DNA of 64,000 bases from the NCBI RefSeq assembly GCF_018861125.1, contig NZ_JAHKQN010000013.1:715479-779478 (forward strand). Direction: 5' to 3'. The translations under genes were made by a program, and so were the position numbers. Under the pieces are notes generated by a model. The model was given only the letters and a program-made list of their open reading frames with translations. It was not told the DNA's origin and ran no database searches. The DNA comes from Cellulophaga baltica (GTDB lineage Bacteria > Bacteroidota > Bacteroidia > Flavobacteriales > Flavobacteriaceae). Below, piece by piece: positions 63,401 to 64,000 of this stretch. Numbering within the stretch: position 1 is the first letter of the stretch; the number at the start of each line of letters is the position of its first letter.

Positions 63401-64000
63401 ATACAGCAAGTTCCTTAACAGCTGGTGGCACAAATTTATTATGGTACACAGTAGCAACAGGAGGAACAGGAAGTGCAACAGCACCTACACCAGATACGAC
63501 AAGTTCAGGAACAACATCGTATTATGTAACACAAACTAATGGTAATGGTTGTGAGAGTCCACGTTCAGAGTTAGTAGTTACAGTTTATGCATTACCAAGT
63601 GCACCAACAGTTTCAGATGTTGAATACTGTCAAAATGATACAGCAAGCGCTTTAACAGCTGGTGGCACCAATTTATTATGGTATACAACAGCAACTGGTG
63701 GTACTGGAAGCTCAACAGCTCCAATGCCAAGTACAGCTACGGTAGGTGATACTTCTTATTATGTAAGTCAGACGAATGCCAATGGTTGTGAAGGACCACG
63801 TTCAGAAATAATAGTTACCATAAATTCATTACCTACTGCACCAAGTGTAACAAGTCCTGTAGTTTATTGTCAAAATGATACGGCAAGTGCCTTAACAGCG
63901 AGTGGTACAAATTTATTATGGTATACTTTAGCCACGGGAGGAACAGGAAGCTCAACAGCTCCAACACCAAGTACAGCAACCGTAGGCAATACTTCTTATT
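60457..64000 (+). CDS. Giant secreted repeat protein with HYR-like and Ig-like modules (C-terminus outside window)
   Basis: At least 1181 codons are open from the ATG at 60457 to the edge. A hydrophobic N-terminal segment (YILIVVVSFIHFSFI) is the likely export signal. It is followed by HYR-like repeats (STFPADVTLTADPNTCTASY, SWDEPEVSDNC) up to about residue 390. Then come cysteine-containing Ig-like modules of about 79 residues with the pattern YCxxD...LxWYxxATGGT...YYVxQTxxxGCExPRSE. From 62644 they form a three-module block repeated almost exactly. The type is typical of T9SS-exported adhesins or gliding proteins, whose C-terminal sorting domain would lie beyond the edge. Confidence 0.88.
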   Translation, partial: MNRRVNILYRYILIVVVSFIHFSFIKFTDFSGEKNNVFTDENSILEFAPPTFTGCDASSLNVQVTYTAGTCGGTVTWNEPTASSDAVSVTSNYQPGDNILPGTTAIVYRAENAAGEIGICTFNVEVEDNEDPVFSTFPADVTLTADPNTCTASYSWDEPEVSDNCPAGEGYAPVLQDFESSVNQCYELTRSSISTSGEINGTNNYEATSLSIADFFTSSLVTPVLYFNGEGEISFSHSINTIGNNAEIHVDIYDGDDNLVQADFFSEIYSDTDVQQENIPFTLTGNYKIEINYSSSIFNNTSQVAYLDDLLLPGTIVTNLSNPDCDLSELSAIRTDGNGKVSGDDFEIGTTTIKYTLIDSYNNLTFDSFNITVVNDLNAPTGASEYTYCEGDSIPEMEVVVDETAGETANWYDSSGNLVASNTTTYTAPSSTELYRNYSVYSENANGCSSDTFISIDLIQYPLPSAPTSNSPIEYCVGDTSVPLVATGDSGNTLQWFDASTGGTMYTSDPTPNTTSSGSTFYYVEQVSSFTGCVSPRTEVEVIVHALPTAPILYSNTVNYCVGESAEQLDNSVETGANLTWYDAATGGNTIAGTTIPDTTTSGTTDYWVTETETTTNCESTRTRLRIIVTDPPVVTVQPNDIEICEYETAVFTATVSNANSYQWQIYDGANWVDLSDTSPYSNTSTSSLTVTMPSTSIDNTNYRLVASSSIASCFDAVSEEKTLTVNPQPSAPTVSDVEYCQDDTASSLTAGGANLLWYTIATGGTGSTTAPTPDTTSSGTTSYYVSQTNSNGCESPRSELVVTVYALPSAPTVSDVEYCQNDIASALTAGGTNLLWYTTATGGTGSSTAPTPSTATVGDTSYYVSQTNANGCEGPRSEIIVTTNSLPTAPSVTSPVVYCQNDTASALTASGTNLLWYTVATGGTGSSTAPTPSTATVGNTSYYVSQTNANGCEGPRSEIVVTVNPQPSAPTVSDVEYCQDDTASSLTAGGTNLLWYTVATGGTGSATAPTPDTTSSGTTSYYVTQTNGNGCESPRSELVVTVYALPSAPTVSDVEYCQNDTASALTAGGTNLLWYTTATGGTGSSTAPMPSTATVGDTSYYVSQTNANGCEGPRSEIIVTINSLPTAPSVTSPVVYCQNDTASALTASGTNLLWYTLATGGTGSSTAPTPSTATVGNTSY
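62644..64000 (+). repeat. Higher-order tandem repeat: three Ig-like modules per about 714 bp
   Basis: Module starts are at 62644, 62881, 63118, 63358, 63595 and 63832, spaced 237 or 240 bases. Modules 1, 2 and 3 differ clearly from one another, but module 4 resembles 1, 5 resembles 2 and 6 resembles 3 with only a few residue changes. The unit of duplication is therefore the three-module block (62644-63357 and 63358 onward). The array continues past the window. Confidence 0.9.

Noticed and set aside
63119..63484. Leu/His-rich open frame on the minus strand
   Set aside because: It is an antisense reading of the Ig-like repeats; its odd composition follows from the repeat sequence and it has no start context.
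62641..64000. Regularly spaced repeats suggesting a CRISPR array
   Set aside because: The repeats are 237-240 bases long, contiguous, and keep one open reading frame, so they encode protein modules.

Overview
The window is chromosomal DNA of a member of the Bacteroidota, almost certainly class Flavobacteriia and probably family Flavobacteriaceae. The DNA is strongly A+T rich. It carries a PorW/SprE-type gliding/type IX secretion lipoprotein, SusC/SusD proteins, an ATP synthase operon without atpD and atpC, several small families typical of flavobacteria (DUF4292, DUF4254, DUF5687, and probable DUF6168, DUF6341, DUF6427 and DUF6909), and promoters of the Bacteroidota TAnnTTTG type. I see no rRNA, tRNA, CRISPR array, insertion sequence or prophage.

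Left part (1-21.5 kb, mostly minus strand). A cell-envelope group comes first: an EnvC-like murein hydrolase activator cut by the window edge, a DUF4292 lipoprotein, a TPR protein, a sugar nucleotidyltransferase, dut and a flippase. The operon atpBEFHAG follows, with a good promoter before atpB, hairpins at the atpE/atpF and atpA/atpG junctions and a strong terminator after atpG. Upstream of it lie porW, a bactofilin, an AtpZ/AtpI protein and a small membrane protein. Next is a PadR-controlled operon with two HAAS-like membrane proteins, a DUF2059 protein, and an ABC permease/ATPase pair. A PaaE-like reductase (plus strand) and a patatin-like phospholipase close this part.

Middle part (21.6-35.3 kb). 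A compact operon encodes a DUF2064 protein, SusC, SusD, a lipoprotein nucleoside hydrolase and a methylthioribose-kinase-like phosphotransferase. It looks like a nucleoside/ribose scavenging locus. A TetR regulator with its own operator follows. Similar ACC-N4-GGT palindromes lie upstream of the patatin and porW genes, suggesting a small local regulon. Then come a family 9 glycosyltransferase, DUF4254 and membrane proteins, purD and a UDP-glucuronate decarboxylase.

Surface polysaccharide locus (about 34.3-57.3 kb). The plus-strand block holds a flippase, an acyltransferase, two polymerase/ligase candidates and a glycosyltransferase. The long minus-strand block runs from an M23 peptidase and a GH3 protein through a phosphorylase-like protein, a chain-length regulator and rfbBACD (dTDP-rhamnose) to a seven-gene CMP-legionaminic acid pathway (legB, legC, legH, legI, legG, ptmE-like, legF), a BNR/ulvan-lyase-like secreted protein and a probable glycosyltransferase. 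The two blocks meet tail to tail with a 45-bp overlap. The predicted glycan contains rhamnose, a nonulosonic acid and perhaps xylose, and is built by a Wzx/Wzy route.

Right end (59.9-64 kb). A single tatA-type gene is followed by the start of a giant secreted repeat protein. Its Ig-like modules form a higher-order tandem repeat: three modules, about 714 bp, copied almost exactly. It runs off the window.
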